From NCBI GenBank assembly GCA_963810615.1, contig CAWEOA010000008.1:558001-622000 (forward strand): a stretch of 64,000 nucleotides of DNA, written 5' to 3'. The stretch comes from JARRQJ01 sp963810615 (GTDB taxonomy: Bacteria > Pseudomonadota > Gammaproteobacteria > DRLM01). Below are positions 43,529 through 52,848 of the stretch, in pieces. The position numbers and the translations under genes are program-made. Positions within the stretch are counted from its first letter, which is position 1. Each line of letters opens with the position of its first letter. The notes below the pieces were generated by a model. It saw only the letters and a list, made by a program, of their open reading frames with translations, was not told where the DNA came from and did no database searches.

Positions 43529-45337
43529 ATGCGATATCGGCAATTTCATAAAATAGATGGCCGGCATCCCTGGCGTGAAGTTTCTCCAGATGCCTATGTT
43601 GATTATGCCGCGCGCACGCGGCATGGCGGGAAGGTATTTTATTTTAATTTTGAGCTAGCCAAAGAGATCGGCCTGATCGGCAAGCAACATCCCGACCGGC
43701 TCAACGCCGCCCTGTCAAAGGCCATCCTCGACACCTTCAGCCTGGTTATCATCAACGATTACGATCTGGAACACCGGTTGCAATTTTCACAGCAGGAGAT
43801 TCGTCCGCACAAATTTATGGCGACACGTTATCTGCAGTGCCAGCATCCCAGTAAAAAAGGACTGACCTCCGGCGACGGTCGCAGTATCTGGAACGGCTGC
43901 TTTAAGAGCCGCAACGGACTTTGGGACATCTCAAGCTGCGGTACCGGCGCCACGCGCCTGAGTCCCGCCACCGCCATATCCAATGAATACTTTCAGACCG
44001 GCGACGACAGCAACTCCTACGCCTGCGGTCAGGCGGATCTGGTCGATGGGGTAAGTGCCGCATTGATGAGCGACATCTTTCATAAAAACGGCATTGCCAC
44101 GGAGCGGACGCTGGCGATCATCGCCTTTGAAGACGGCACGGCGATCAATGTGCGCGCCCACAAAAATCTGTTGCGGCCGGCGCATCTGTTTCGCATGCTC
44201 AAGCAGAACCGGCTGCCGGAACTCAAGGCCGCCGTCGACTATCATATCGCCCGCCAGATCGCCAACGGCGACTGGTCGCGGCCGACGAAGGGCGAGAATA
44301 AGTACCGGCTTTTTTTGAAACACATAACCGAGGATTTTGCGCGTGCCGCCGCCGTCTTCGATAGCGAATATATATTTTGCTGGCTGGATTGGGACGGTGA
44401 CAACGTTCTGATGAACGGCGCCGTCCTGGATTACGGCTCGGTGCGGCAGTTCGGTCTCTATCATCACGAGTATCGTTACGACGATGTGGAACGGATGTCC
44501 ACCACCATCACCGAGCAAAAGAACAAGGCCAAGTATATCGTGCAAACCTTCGCCCAGATCGTCGACTTCATCGTCGCCGGCAATAAGAAATCGATCAGGC
44601 GTTTCGCCAAACATCCGACATTAACTGCATTCAACGAGATATTCGAAGCCGCTAAGGACACTATCCTCATAGAAAAGCTCGGTTACAGCGACAAGCAGCG
44701 CGACATCATTCTCGGGAATAAAAGCTTGCGACGCGATCTGCGGCAGTTGAGAACCATATTGCACATGTTCGAGCGGGTACAATCAAAATCCGGTGTATAT
44801 AAGATCGACGACGGCATCACAGCCGACGCCATATTTTGCGTGCGGGATATCCTGCGGGAATTGCCCGCCCATTATCTGTGCCATGACGAGGATATGCCGG
44901 CGCAGCAATTCGTTACGATTATGCAGTCCGAATATGCCACGGAGCGCGATACTCTGCTGACACCGGCGCGCACGGCAAAGATCAGGGAATTTCAACGACT
45001 GTATCGAAGCTTGGTTGCGGCCGTGGCAAGTCGCGGTGGTCAATCGCCCCGCGTTGTCTTGAAAACCATGCGGGAGCGAGCAGCCTTGATTGACCGCTAT
45101 GCCCGCGTCACAGGCGATGCCGTGTTGTATGCGGGCGAAAGACTGGTGAAGAGCGCCAAGCGCATGGATACCCATGCCATTCACGCAATGTTCCGGCAAT
45201 TCGTCGAACAACAGGTATTGCAACCGGCGTATATTCACGCCAACAGGTCAAGTCGCAGGACGCTGCGAAACCCCAAAGCCCGTCATATTCTGCGTGCTAT
45301 GTTGCAGGATGTGAGAAATCTGCGTTCGGGGTTATAG
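43529..45337 (+). CDS. Divergent SelO-like (UPF0061) pseudokinase-fold protein with extended C-terminus
   Basis: A 602-residue cytoplasmic protein that by eye follows the SelO order: 'FYFNFELAKEIGLIG' (SelO 'NPELAxELGL'), 'SGDGRSIW' (LGDGR), 'WDISSCGTGATRLSP' (WDLHLKGAGxTPYSR), 'FHKNGIATERTLAI' (LGIPTTRAL), 'NVRAHKNLLRPAHLF' (LRVAxSHxRFGxF) and 'DWDGDNVLM' then 'LDYGSVRQFG' (metal-binding Asn292 and Asp301 region). SelO adenylylates proteins using an inverted ATP. The usual Lys appears replaced by Cys137. Length exceeds the typical 480-550 residues. It is a lone gene. I am fairly sure of the fold kinship, unsure of activity. Confidence 0.7.
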   Translation: MRYRQFHKIDGRHPWREVSPDAYVDYAARTRHGGKVFYFNFELAKEIGLIGKQHPDRLNAALSKAILDTFSLVIINDYDLEHRLQFSQQEIRPHKFMATRYLQCQHPSKKGLTSGDGRSIWNGCFKSRNGLWDISSCGTGATRLSPATAISNEYFQTGDDSNSYACGQADLVDGVSAALMSDIFHKNGIATERTLAIIAFEDGTAINVRAHKNLLRPAHLFRMLKQNRLPELKAAVDYHIARQIANGDWSRPTKGENKYRLFLKHITEDFARAAAVFDSEYIFCWLDWDGDNVLMNGAVLDYGSVRQFGLYHHEYRYDDVERMSTTITEQKNKAKYIVQTFAQIVDFIVAGNKKSIRRFAKHPTLTAFNEIFEAAKDTILIEKLGYSDKQRDIILGNKSLRRDLRQLRTILHMFERVQSKSGVYKIDDGITADAIFCVRDILRELPAHYLCHDEDMPAQQFVTIMQSEYATERDTLLTPARTAKIREFQRLYRSLVAAVASRGGQSPRVVLKTMRERAALIDRYARVTGDAVLYAGERLVKSAKRMDTHAIHAMFRQFVEQQVLQPAYIHANRSSRRTLRNPKARHILRAMLQDVRNLRSGL

Positions 45338-45476
45338 CCGGCTGAGGCGGCGGCCGTATGCACGCTGCGCGCAGAGCTGAGCCGCACAAAAATCCATATT
45401 TGCCGAAAGCGACGTGCGGGAGCGCGAACTCCGGGTTGCTGATATGCATGCCTGCGAACAGGCGCAACACTATCGC

Positions 45477-47295
45477 TTAGCGATATAAATTCGCCTGGAT
45501 ATTGTAATGCGAGCCATCGAATTGCTCCCATACCGCGATAGCCTGATCGTTACCGCCGACGGTGATTTGCGGCAGCGATGCAGGCCCCGTATCATCGGAC
45601 TCGATGAGAGTCGCCGTGTCCCAGTTTGCGCCGGCGGTGTAACGATTGCTCCAGATGTTGGTGCGTGTCGAATCGGATTGCTGCCATACCGCCACGGCGT
45701 TGCCGTTGGCGCCGACGGTGATCTGAGGAAGTGCGGCGTCGCCGCCGTTGTCGCTCTCGATAAGTGCCGGTGTCCCCCACGCGTTACCCGCAGCATAGCG
45801 ATTGGCCCAGGTATTGTTGTGCATGCCATCCGATTGCGCCCAGACCACCACGGCGTTGCCGTTGCCGTCCGCGGCGACTTGAGGAGCGGTGGCGTCGCCC
45901 GCATCGTCATGCTCGATGAGCATAGCGCCATCCCAGCCCGACGCGGCGGTGTAACGATTGGCCCAGATATTGGTACGAAGGCCGTCTGATTGCTGCCACA
46001 CCGCCATCGCATTGCCGTCGGCGGCGACGCTGACTTGAGGGTTGGCGGCGCCATTGTTATCGGTTTCGATAAGCGCGGCCGTGCCCCAGCCGCTGCCTGC
46101 CAGATAGCGATTGGCCATGATGTTGTCGCGGGTGCCGTCGGATTGCGCCCACACCGTCACGGCATTGCCGCTGGTATCGGCGGCGACCTGAGGGGCGGTT
46201 GCGTCGCCTGTCCCATCGCTGATGGTGGTCGCGGTGTCCCAGCCCCAGCCCGCGAGATAGTGATTGGCCCAGACGTTTTGGATGCTGTCCAGTTGTTGCC
46301 ATACCACCACGGCGTCACCGTTGGTGTCGACGGCGATCTGAGGAGAGGTACGCATTGCCCACCCCATCACTGATGGTAGTCGCGGTGCCCCAGCCGACTC
46401 CGGCCGTGTAACGGTTGGTCCAGATCTTGGCGTTTTGCGTCCACACCACCACTGCGTTGCCGCTGCCGTCCATGGCGAGCTGGGGAGAGGTGGCATTGGC
46501 ATTGTCGCTGTCGATGCGGATCGGCGTCAGCCAGCCGCTGCCGGCCACATAGCGGTTGGCGTTGATATGAGTGATGGATGATCCGTCGGCTTGCGCCCAG
46601 ACCACCACGGCGTTGCCGTTGCCGTCCGCGGCGACTTGAGGAGCGGTGGCGTCGCCCGCATCGTCATGCTCGATGAGCGCGGCGCCGTTCCAGGTGCGGC
46701 ACACCACCGCCACGTCACTGACATCCGCGCCGGAGACCGTGCCGCTGCCATTGCTCACCGTGCAGCTCTGTTCGCTGGGCGGGGTGAGGACCGTGACATT
46801 GTAGGTGCTGCCGCTTAGCAGCGCGGTGGCGAAGCTGAAGCCGCCGTCGGCGCTGACGGTAAGATCGTCGCCGCCATTGTTCTGCAGGATGACGCTCTTG
46901 CTGCTGTCCAAACCCGAGACGTCGCCGCCTATGCTGCGGCTGACGGTGACGCAGCTTACCGCCACGTCGGTCACGTTCAGTCCGAACAGCGTGCCGGTGC
47001 CGTTGCTGACGGTGCAGGTCTGGTCCGCGGGCTGGGTGAGCACGGTGACGTCATAGGCGTTACCGCCCCCCAGCGCGGTGGCGAAGCTGAAGCCGCCGTT
47101 GGCGTCGAGGCTTAGATCGTCGTCGCCATTATTTTGCAGGACGATGTTTTTGCCGTCACCCAGTCCGGAGAGGGCGCCGCCGATGCTGTACGCCACGCCG
47201 GACGAGCTGCCGCCGCAGGCGCTGAGTCCCAAGGCGATCACCAGTGCACAGCCGAGCAGGGCGATGGACCGGTACAGAGTGTGCGGCAGCTTCAT
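45477..47295 (-). pseudogene. Frameshifted repeat-rich lipoprotein (beta-propeller-like)
   Basis: Two frames make one protein. From ATG 47295: signal peptide with lipobox 'ALGLSAC', two tandem domains of about 77 residues beginning 'YSIGGALSGLGDGKNIVLQNN' and 'RSIGGDVSGLDSSKSVILQNN', then repeats of about 55 residues of the form 'DGNGNAVVVWAQ...NRYxAGxGWG'. At about 46350 one extra base (an extra T on the minus strand between GCG and ACC) shifts the frame. The repeats then continue in perfect register in the frame ending at 45477 ('SPQIAVDTNGDAVVVWQQ'). Undisturbed, the protein would have about 606 residues. This is either a recent mutation, a phase-variable event or a sequence error. Confidence 0.8.
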
Positions 47296-47688
47296 AGTGA
47301 GATCTCTCTACGGATGGGTATGGCTGAAGGTCAATTCGAGGGTCAAGTGTAACGTGGAAAAACGCATTTGTTACACTTTCGCATAGCGGTTTCGCATAGC
47401 GGCGGCCGCATGCGCAAAGCTGCTATATGACGGATAAGCTATTGATCGGGGGATGACCGGCCAAAAAAGACCGCCGAGTCAGGGGCAGGTCATGTCTATC
47501 CGGGGATCGGTAGGGTAAGCTAGCTTAATATATGCATATCGGTCGTGCGCCGTTTTCCGGGTAGCGGGTTATACTTGCCATATATAGATGTGCCCGTCCG
47601 GCGACCGGAAGGAGTGTTTTTTCCGGGAGGCAAAGAATGAGACTGGGTTTAGGCTTACTGAGATTGAGTGTCGGAGTCGGGATCGCTA
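47296..47688. other. Divergent intergenic region before proA
   Basis: 393 bases without a credible gene. It holds the inverted repeat at 47345-47378, the TTCGCATAGCGG direct repeat near 47378-47403, and a TATACT hexamer (47570-47575) that could be the -10 of the proA operon, without a convincing -35. Confidence 0.5.
47345..47378. promoter_or_regulatory. Inverted repeat upstream of the frameshifted lipoprotein gene
   Basis: AAGTGTAAC (47345-47353) and GTTACACTT (47370-47378) are exact reverse complements with 16 bases between, 50 bases upstream of the ATG at 47295. Immediately beyond lies a direct repeat of TTCGCATAGCGG. It is a candidate operator; no regulator can be named. Confidence 0.4.
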
Positions 47689-48948
47689 ATGGCGGACATT
47701 AAAGAATATATGGAGAAGGTGGGTCAGCGCGCCCGGGCAGCGGCGCGGCACGCGGCACGCGCCGAGACCGCAGCCAAGAATGCCGCATTACTGGCCATGG
47801 CGGCGCTGATCGATGAGCGTGCCGCGCAGTTGGTGGCGGTCAACCAAACGGATCTGGATGAGGCGCGGGCCCAAGGTTTGGACGCGGCTTTGTTGGACAG
47901 GCTCAGTCTGGACGCCAAGGGCGTGGCCGCCATGGCCGAAGGCCTGCGGCAGATCGCCGCGCTGCCCGATCCGGTGGGAACCATCAGCGACCTCAATTAC
48001 CGTCCTTCCGGCATCCAGGTGGGACGGATGCGCGTACCCCTGGGGGTGATCGGTATCATCTACGAGGCGCGACCCAATGTCACCGCCGATGCGGCGGGTC
48101 TGTGTTTGAAATCGGGCAATGCCGCCATCCTGCGCGGCGGTTCCGAGGCGTTGCGCTCCAATCAGGCCATCGCCGCCTGCGTGCGCGCCGGTCTGGAACA
48201 GGCCGGGCTGCCGGCCGAGGCGGTGCAGGTGCTGGAAACCGCCGACCGTGCCGCGGTGGGGGAATTGATCCGCATGAAGGACTACGTGGATGTGATCGTG
48301 CCGCGCGGCGGCAAGGGTCTCATCGAACGGGTCAGCGTCGAAGCCCTGGTGCCGGTGATCAAGCATCTGCACGGCAACTGTCATGTCTACATCGACGATA
48401 AGGCCGACGTCGACAAAGCCGTGGCCATCGCCGTCAATGCCAAGACACAGCGTTACGGTACCTGCAATACCATGGAGACCTTACTGGTGGCGCAGGGTGT
48501 CGCCGCGCAGGTGCTGCCGGCGCTCGGCGCGCTCTATGCTGAAAAGGATGTGGAGTTGCGCGGCTGCGCGCGCACCCGCGACCTGCTCCCCCATATCAAG
48601 GCTGCAGTCGAGGATGATTGGTCGACGGAATACCTGGCGCCGATCCTGGCGATACGGGTGGTGGCGGATATCGACGAGGCCATGCAGCACATCGCCCGCT
48701 ACGGTTCGCAGCACACCGATGCCATCGTCACCGAAGATTATTCCCGGGCGCGGCGCTTCCTGCGCGAGGTGGATTCCAGCTCGGTGATGGTCAACGCCTC
48801 GACGCGCTTCGCCGACGGTTTCGAATACGGCCTGGGCGCGGAGATCGGCATCAGCACCGACAAGATTCACGCCCGCGGCCCGGTCGGCCTGGAAGGTCTG
48901 ACCTCGCAGAAGTATGTGGTGCTGGGTGAGGGGCATGTCAGAAAATAA
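47689..48948 (+). CDS. proA: Gamma-glutamyl phosphate reductase
   Basis: A 419-residue NADPH-dependent enzyme of proline synthesis that reduces gamma-glutamyl phosphate to the semialdehyde. 'VPLGVIGIIYEARPNVTADA' and 'KSGNAAILRGGSEA' are signature segments, and the active Cys is in 'YGTCNTMETLL'. I prefer ATG 47689 ('MADIKEYM'); the GTG at 47668 adds seven residues. proA leads the conserved proA-nadD-rsfS-rlmH run. Confidence 0.97.
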   Translation: MADIKEYMEKVGQRARAAARHAARAETAAKNAALLAMAALIDERAAQLVAVNQTDLDEARAQGLDAALLDRLSLDAKGVAAMAEGLRQIAALPDPVGTISDLNYRPSGIQVGRMRVPLGVIGIIYEARPNVTADAAGLCLKSGNAAILRGGSEALRSNQAIAACVRAGLEQAGLPAEAVQVLETADRAAVGELIRMKDYVDVIVPRGGKGLIERVSVEALVPVIKHLHGNCHVYIDDKADVDKAVAIAVNAKTQRYGTCNTMETLLVAQGVAAQVLPALGALYAEKDVELRGCARTRDLLPHIKAAVEDDWSTEYLAPILAIRVVADIDEAMQHIARYGSQHTDAIVTEDYSRARRFLREVDSSSVMVNASTRFADGFEYGLGAEIGISTDKIHARGPVGLEGLTSQKYVVLGEGHVRK

Positions 48949-48972
48949 GCTTAAAGCAGTCAGCCCAATGGC

Positions 48973-49605
48973 ATGATCGGCATACTCGGCGGTACCTTCG
49001 ATCCGATTCACTTCGGTCACTTGCGCCCCGCCCTGGATATGCGTCAGGCGCTGGGCTTCGATGAATTGCGCATGCTGCCCTGCCGGCAGCCGCCGCATCG
49101 CGATCAACCCTATGCCACTCCCGAGCAGCGTTTGACCATGCTGCAGCTGGCGACGCGCGATGAGGTCGGTTTGAGCGTCGATGAGCGGGAAATACACCGC
49201 GACGGGCCGTCTTACATGGTCGATACCTTGTTGTCCCTGCGCGCGGATCTGGGTGACGAATCTTCCTTGGCCTTGTTGATCGGTATGGACGCCTTGCACG
49301 GCCTGGACCGCTGGCAGCGCTGGCGGGAACTGGTGGATCTCTGTCACCTGGTGGTGGCCACCCGTCCCGGTTGGACGGCACCGCAGCAGGGTGCGCTGGC
49401 CGATCTGGTGCGGGAACGGCAGGTGGACGACGCGGCGCTGTTGCGCGAATCGCCCGCGGGCAAGCTGATGTTTTGTCCGGTGACCTTACTGGACATCTCC
49501 GCTTCGCGCATCCGCGCCCTGGTGGCCGACGGCAAGAGTGCGCGTTATCTCTTGCCCGACGCCGTGCTGGAATATATTCAAATGACGGGTCTGTATCAGA
49601 GGTGA
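48973..49605 (+). CDS. nadD: Nicotinate-nucleotide adenylyltransferase
   Basis: A 210-residue nucleotidyltransferase making deamido-NAD. The N-terminal 'GILGGTFDPIHFGHLRPA' holds the (H/T)xGH site and 'LLDISASRIRALVADGKSARY' the ISSTxIR-like second motif. Starts 24 bases after proA. Confidence 0.96.
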   Translation: MIGILGGTFDPIHFGHLRPALDMRQALGFDELRMLPCRQPPHRDQPYATPEQRLTMLQLATRDEVGLSVDEREIHRDGPSYMVDTLLSLRADLGDESSLALLIGMDALHGLDRWQRWRELVDLCHLVVATRPGWTAPQQGALADLVRERQVDDAALLRESPAGKLMFCPVTLLDISASRIRALVADGKSARYLLPDAVLEYIQMTGLYQR

Positions 49606-49615
49606 AAGTGAAGTA

Positions 49616-49966
49616 ATGCAAAGTGAACAATTAAAAGACGTGGTGGTGGCGGCCTTGGAGGAGATCAAGGCCAAGGATATCATGGTGCTCGATGTGCATA
49701 AGCTCACTTCCATCACCGACATCATGGTAATCGCCAGCGGTACCTCCAGCCGCCAAGTCAAGGCGCTGGCCGACAATGTGATGGAGAAGGCCAAGGCTGC
49801 CGGCTATCGGACTTTGAGCGTTGAAGGGGAGCGCGAGGGGGAATGGATACTGGTGGATCTGGCCGATGTGGTGGTGCACGTGATGTTGCCGACTACGCGG
49901 GATTTCTATCAACTGGAAAAGTTGTGGGGAATGGAAGAACGGCGCGGTCAAGAAACGTCGGCATAG
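49616..49966 (+). CDS. rsfS: Ribosomal silencing factor RsfS
   Basis: A 116-residue DUF143 protein. 'DIMVLDVHKLTSITDIMVIA' and 'EGEREGEWILVDLADVVVHVM' are characteristic. It binds uL14 and keeps 50S from joining 30S in poor growth. It lies 10 bases after nadD. Confidence 0.95.
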   Translation: MQSEQLKDVVVAALEEIKAKDIMVLDVHKLTSITDIMVIASGTSSRQVKALADNVMEKAKAAGYRTLSVEGEREGEWILVDLADVVVHVMLPTTRDFYQLEKLWGMEERRGQETSA

Positions 49967-50115
49967 CGACAAACCTCTCGTCTTAGGGCCTGTCCGCTGT
50001 GTAGATCTTTCGCTGCCTGCGGCCCGGCGCGCCTTGCCCTGCAAGCCCGCTTATTTTCTAACATAGTGGACGCGTGAATTATCCGCCGTAGTCCGGCGCG
50101 GAAAGGAAGGATCAG

Positions 50116-50595
50116 GTGCGCATACATCTCATAGCCGCGGGTCACCGCATGCCCGAGTGGGTGAACATGGGTTACGGTGAATTCGCCGGCCGCATGCCCC
50201 CGGAATGCCGCTTGCACCTGATTGAGATTCCCTCGCCCAAGCGCGCCAAGGGTCACGACACGGCGCGCTGGATCGAGCAGGAGGGCGAGCGGATGCTGGC
50301 GGCCATCCCCAAAGGCTGTCAGGTGATGGCCCTGGAAGTGAACGGCAAGGAGTGGTCTACCGAAGAACTGGCGGGCGAGCTGTCGCGCTGGTTGCAGAGC
50401 GGACAGGATATCGCCTTGCTGGTGGGCGGCGCCGACGGCCTGGCGCCAGCGTGTGTGGCGCGGGCGGACAGGCGCTGGTCGCTGTCGCGTCTCACCTTGC
50501 CCCATATGCTGGTGCGCGTTGTGCTTGCCGAACAATTGTATCGCGCGTGGACGGTATTGCAGGGCCATCCCTATCATCGCGGTACGCCCGAGTGA
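50116..50595 (+). CDS. rlmH: 23S rRNA pseudouridine-1915 N3-methyltransferase
   Basis: A 159-residue SPOUT methyltransferase starting at GTG 50116 behind GGAAGGA. The AdoMet-binding knot is seen as 'LLVGGADGLAPACVARADRR' and 'LTLPHMLVRVVLAEQLYRAW'. The gene overlaps maf by 4 bases. The 149 bases before it hold nothing recognised. Confidence 0.95.
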   Translation: MRIHLIAAGHRMPEWVNMGYGEFAGRMPPECRLHLIEIPSPKRAKGHDTARWIEQEGERMLAAIPKGCQVMALEVNGKEWSTEELAGELSRWLQSGQDIALLVGGADGLAPACVARADRRWSLSRLTLPHMLVRVVLAEQLYRAWTVLQGHPYHRGTPE

Positions 50596-51197
50596 ACGGG
50601 CAGGCGCCGCACTTGTATCTCGCCTCCGCGTCGCCGCGGCGGCGCGAATTGCTGGAACAGATCGGTGTCGCCTATCACCAGCTGGCGGTGACGGTGGATG
50701 AAGAACCGCATCGCGGAGAGTCTCCCGAAATATATGTCTTGCGTCTGGCGCTGGATAAGGCCAGAGCGGGTTATGCGCGCGTGGCGGATGCGGACGCGGG
50801 ATGGGTGTTGGGCGCCGATACCAGTGTGGTGGTCGACCATGACATCCTGGGCAAGCCTCGCAATCGTGAGGAAGGCGTCGCCATGCTGCAGCGCTTGTCC
50901 GGCGTGACCCATCATGTCTATACCGGCGTGGCGCTGGTGGGCGGGGACGGGGAAGGGACGCGCCTCAGTGTCAGTGCGGTGAGTTTCCGTCGGTTGAGTT
51001 CGCAGGAATGTGAAGATTATTGGCGCAGCGGCGAGCCTGCCGACAAGGCCGGCGGCTATGCGATTCAGGGCCGGGGGGCGATGTTCATCTCCCGATTGGA
51101 GGGGAGTTATTCCGGGGTGATGGGCCTGCCCTTGTTCGAAACGGCGGAATTGCTGCGGGAGTTTGGTTTGAGCGGCTTGACTGGCATACGGGATTAA
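50592..51197 (+). CDS. Maf-like nucleotide pyrophosphatase (YhdE type, dTTP/UTP)
   Basis: A 201-residue Maf/Ham1-fold house-cleaning enzyme. GTG start at 50592 overlaps the rlmH stop (GTGA). 'LASASPRRRELLEQIGV', 'VLGADTSVVVDHDILGKPRN' and 'DKAGGYAIQGRGAMFISRLEGSY' agree best with the YhdE branch, which hydrolyses dTTP and UTP. It is followed by rng as in E. coli. Confidence 0.92.
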   Translation: MNGQAPHLYLASASPRRRELLEQIGVAYHQLAVTVDEEPHRGESPEIYVLRLALDKARAGYARVADADAGWVLGADTSVVVDHDILGKPRNREEGVAMLQRLSGVTHHVYTGVALVGGDGEGTRLSVSAVSFRRLSSQECEDYWRSGEPADKAGGYAIQGRGAMFISRLEGSYSGVMGLPLFETAELLREFGLSGLTGIRD

Positions 51198-51310
51198 GGG
51201 CGCGGTTGCGTGCCGGAGTGGCGTCCGCTATGAACCCGAAACCCATTAACCCATTCATTCTTAAACCTGCTAACCTGAAAATATATTATTCAAAAATACA
51301 CTGAGCCGCT

Positions 51311-52780
51311 ATGAGCGAAGAGATCTTAATCAATGTCACTCCCCAGGAGACCCGTATCGCCGTAGTGGAGAACGGCGTGTTGCAAGAGATCTATATCGAA
51401 CGCACCCGGCGGCGCGGTCTGGTGGGTAACATCTACAAGGGACGGGTGAGCCGGGTCTTACCGGGGATGCAGGCGGCGTTCGTGGATATCGGTCTTGATC
51501 GTACCGCCTTCCTGCATGCCTCGGACATTATCAATCAACCGGCGGAATGCTCGTCCAGCGAAGAGCGGCGGGTGGGGCAGATCGCCGAACTGGTCAAGGA
51601 AGGCCAGGAAGTCACCGTGCAGGTGCTCAAGGATCCCCTGGGTACCAAGGGGGCGCGCCTCACCACCCAGCTCACCGTGCCGTCGCGCTATCTAGTGCTG
51701 ATGCCGACGGCGCGCAATATCGGCATCTCGCAAAGAGTCGAAGACGAGACGGAACGGCAACGGCTCAAGGACATTGTCACGGGCATGGCCGACGATATGG
51801 AAGGCGGCGGCTATATCATTCGCACCGCTGCCGAAGGGGCGGACGGCGAGTCTTTGCGCGCCGATATGGAATATCTGAAAAAGCTGTGGGGTTCCATTGA
51901 CCGGCAGGTGGCGAATGCCACGCCCGGTTCCGTCATCTATGAAGACATGCCGCTGGTGTTGCGCGCCTTGCGCGACCTGGTGGATCTGGATGTGGAGAAG
52001 GTGCGCATCGACTCCCGTGAAAATTATAAGCGCGCCCTGGCCTTCGCCCAGCAGTTCGTGCCGCAGGTGGCGCCGCGCATCGAATATTATCCGGGGGAGC
52101 GGCCGATATTCGATCTATACGGCGTGGAGGACGAGGTCCAAAAGGCGCTGGAGCGCAAGGTGCTGCTCAAGTCCGGCGGTTACCTGATTATCGATCAGAC
52201 CGAGGCTATGACCACCATCGACGTCAATACCGGCGCCTATGTGGGACACCGTACCCTGGAAGAGACTATCTTCAAGACCAACCTGGAGGCGGCTTACGCC
52301 ATCACCCGGCAACTGCGCCTGCGCAATCTCGGCGGCATCATCATCATCGACTTCATCGATATGCTCGAGGACGATCACAAACAACAGGTCCTAGCGGCCT
52401 TGGAGAAGAATCTGGAACGCGATCGCGCCAAGAGTCACATCAGTGAGGTATCCATGCTGGGCCTGGTGGAGATGACCCGCAAGCGCACGCGCGAGAGTTT
52501 GGAACATGTACTGTGCAGCCAGTGCCCCACCTGTCAGGGACGCGGTTCGCTGAAGACACCCGAGACGGTGTGCTACGAGATCTTCCGCGAGTTGTTGCGC
52601 GAAGCGCGTCAATTCGACGTGCAGCAATATCTGGTATTGGCCTCGCAGGAAGTGGTGGATGTGTTATTGGATGAGGAGGCCACCAGCCTGGCCGAACTGG
52701 AAACCTTCATCGGCAAGCCCATCAAACTGCAGGTGGAAGCCTTGTACAGTCAAGAGCAATTCGACGTTGTCTTGATGTAG
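51311..52780 (+). CDS. rng: Ribonuclease G
   Basis: A 489-residue RNase E/G family endonuclease. S1 domain near the start ('GNIYKGRVSRVLPGMQAAFVDIG'), catalytic domain with 'TTIDVNTGAYVG' and 'NLGGIIIIDFIDML' (Mg-binding Asp residues), zinc link 'CSQCPTCQGRG', and no RNase E scaffold tail. It matures the 5' end of 16S rRNA and degrades some mRNAs. Confidence 0.97.
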   Translation: MSEEILINVTPQETRIAVVENGVLQEIYIERTRRRGLVGNIYKGRVSRVLPGMQAAFVDIGLDRTAFLHASDIINQPAECSSSEERRVGQIAELVKEGQEVTVQVLKDPLGTKGARLTTQLTVPSRYLVLMPTARNIGISQRVEDETERQRLKDIVTGMADDMEGGGYIIRTAAEGADGESLRADMEYLKKLWGSIDRQVANATPGSVIYEDMPLVLRALRDLVDLDVEKVRIDSRENYKRALAFAQQFVPQVAPRIEYYPGERPIFDLYGVEDEVQKALERKVLLKSGGYLIIDQTEAMTTIDVNTGAYVGHRTLEETIFKTNLEAAYAITRQLRLRNLGGIIIIDFIDMLEDDHKQQVLAALEKNLERDRAKSHISEVSMLGLVEMTRKRTRESLEHVLCSQCPTCQGRGSLKTPETVCYEIFRELLREARQFDVQQYLVLASQEVVDVLLDEEATSLAELETFIGKPIKLQVEALYSQEQFDVVLM

Positions 52781-52848
52781 CCCGTTATGGACGAGAGAGG
52801 TTTTGTAACGCGTAGGGCAATCCTGGCAACCCGTCTTATGAGTCTTAT

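Noticed and set aside
47410..47520. CGCAAAG near 47412 and G-rich hairpins as a second c-di-GMP riboswitch
   Set aside because: No GGCAAACC block or GAAA loop in the correct positions on either strand.
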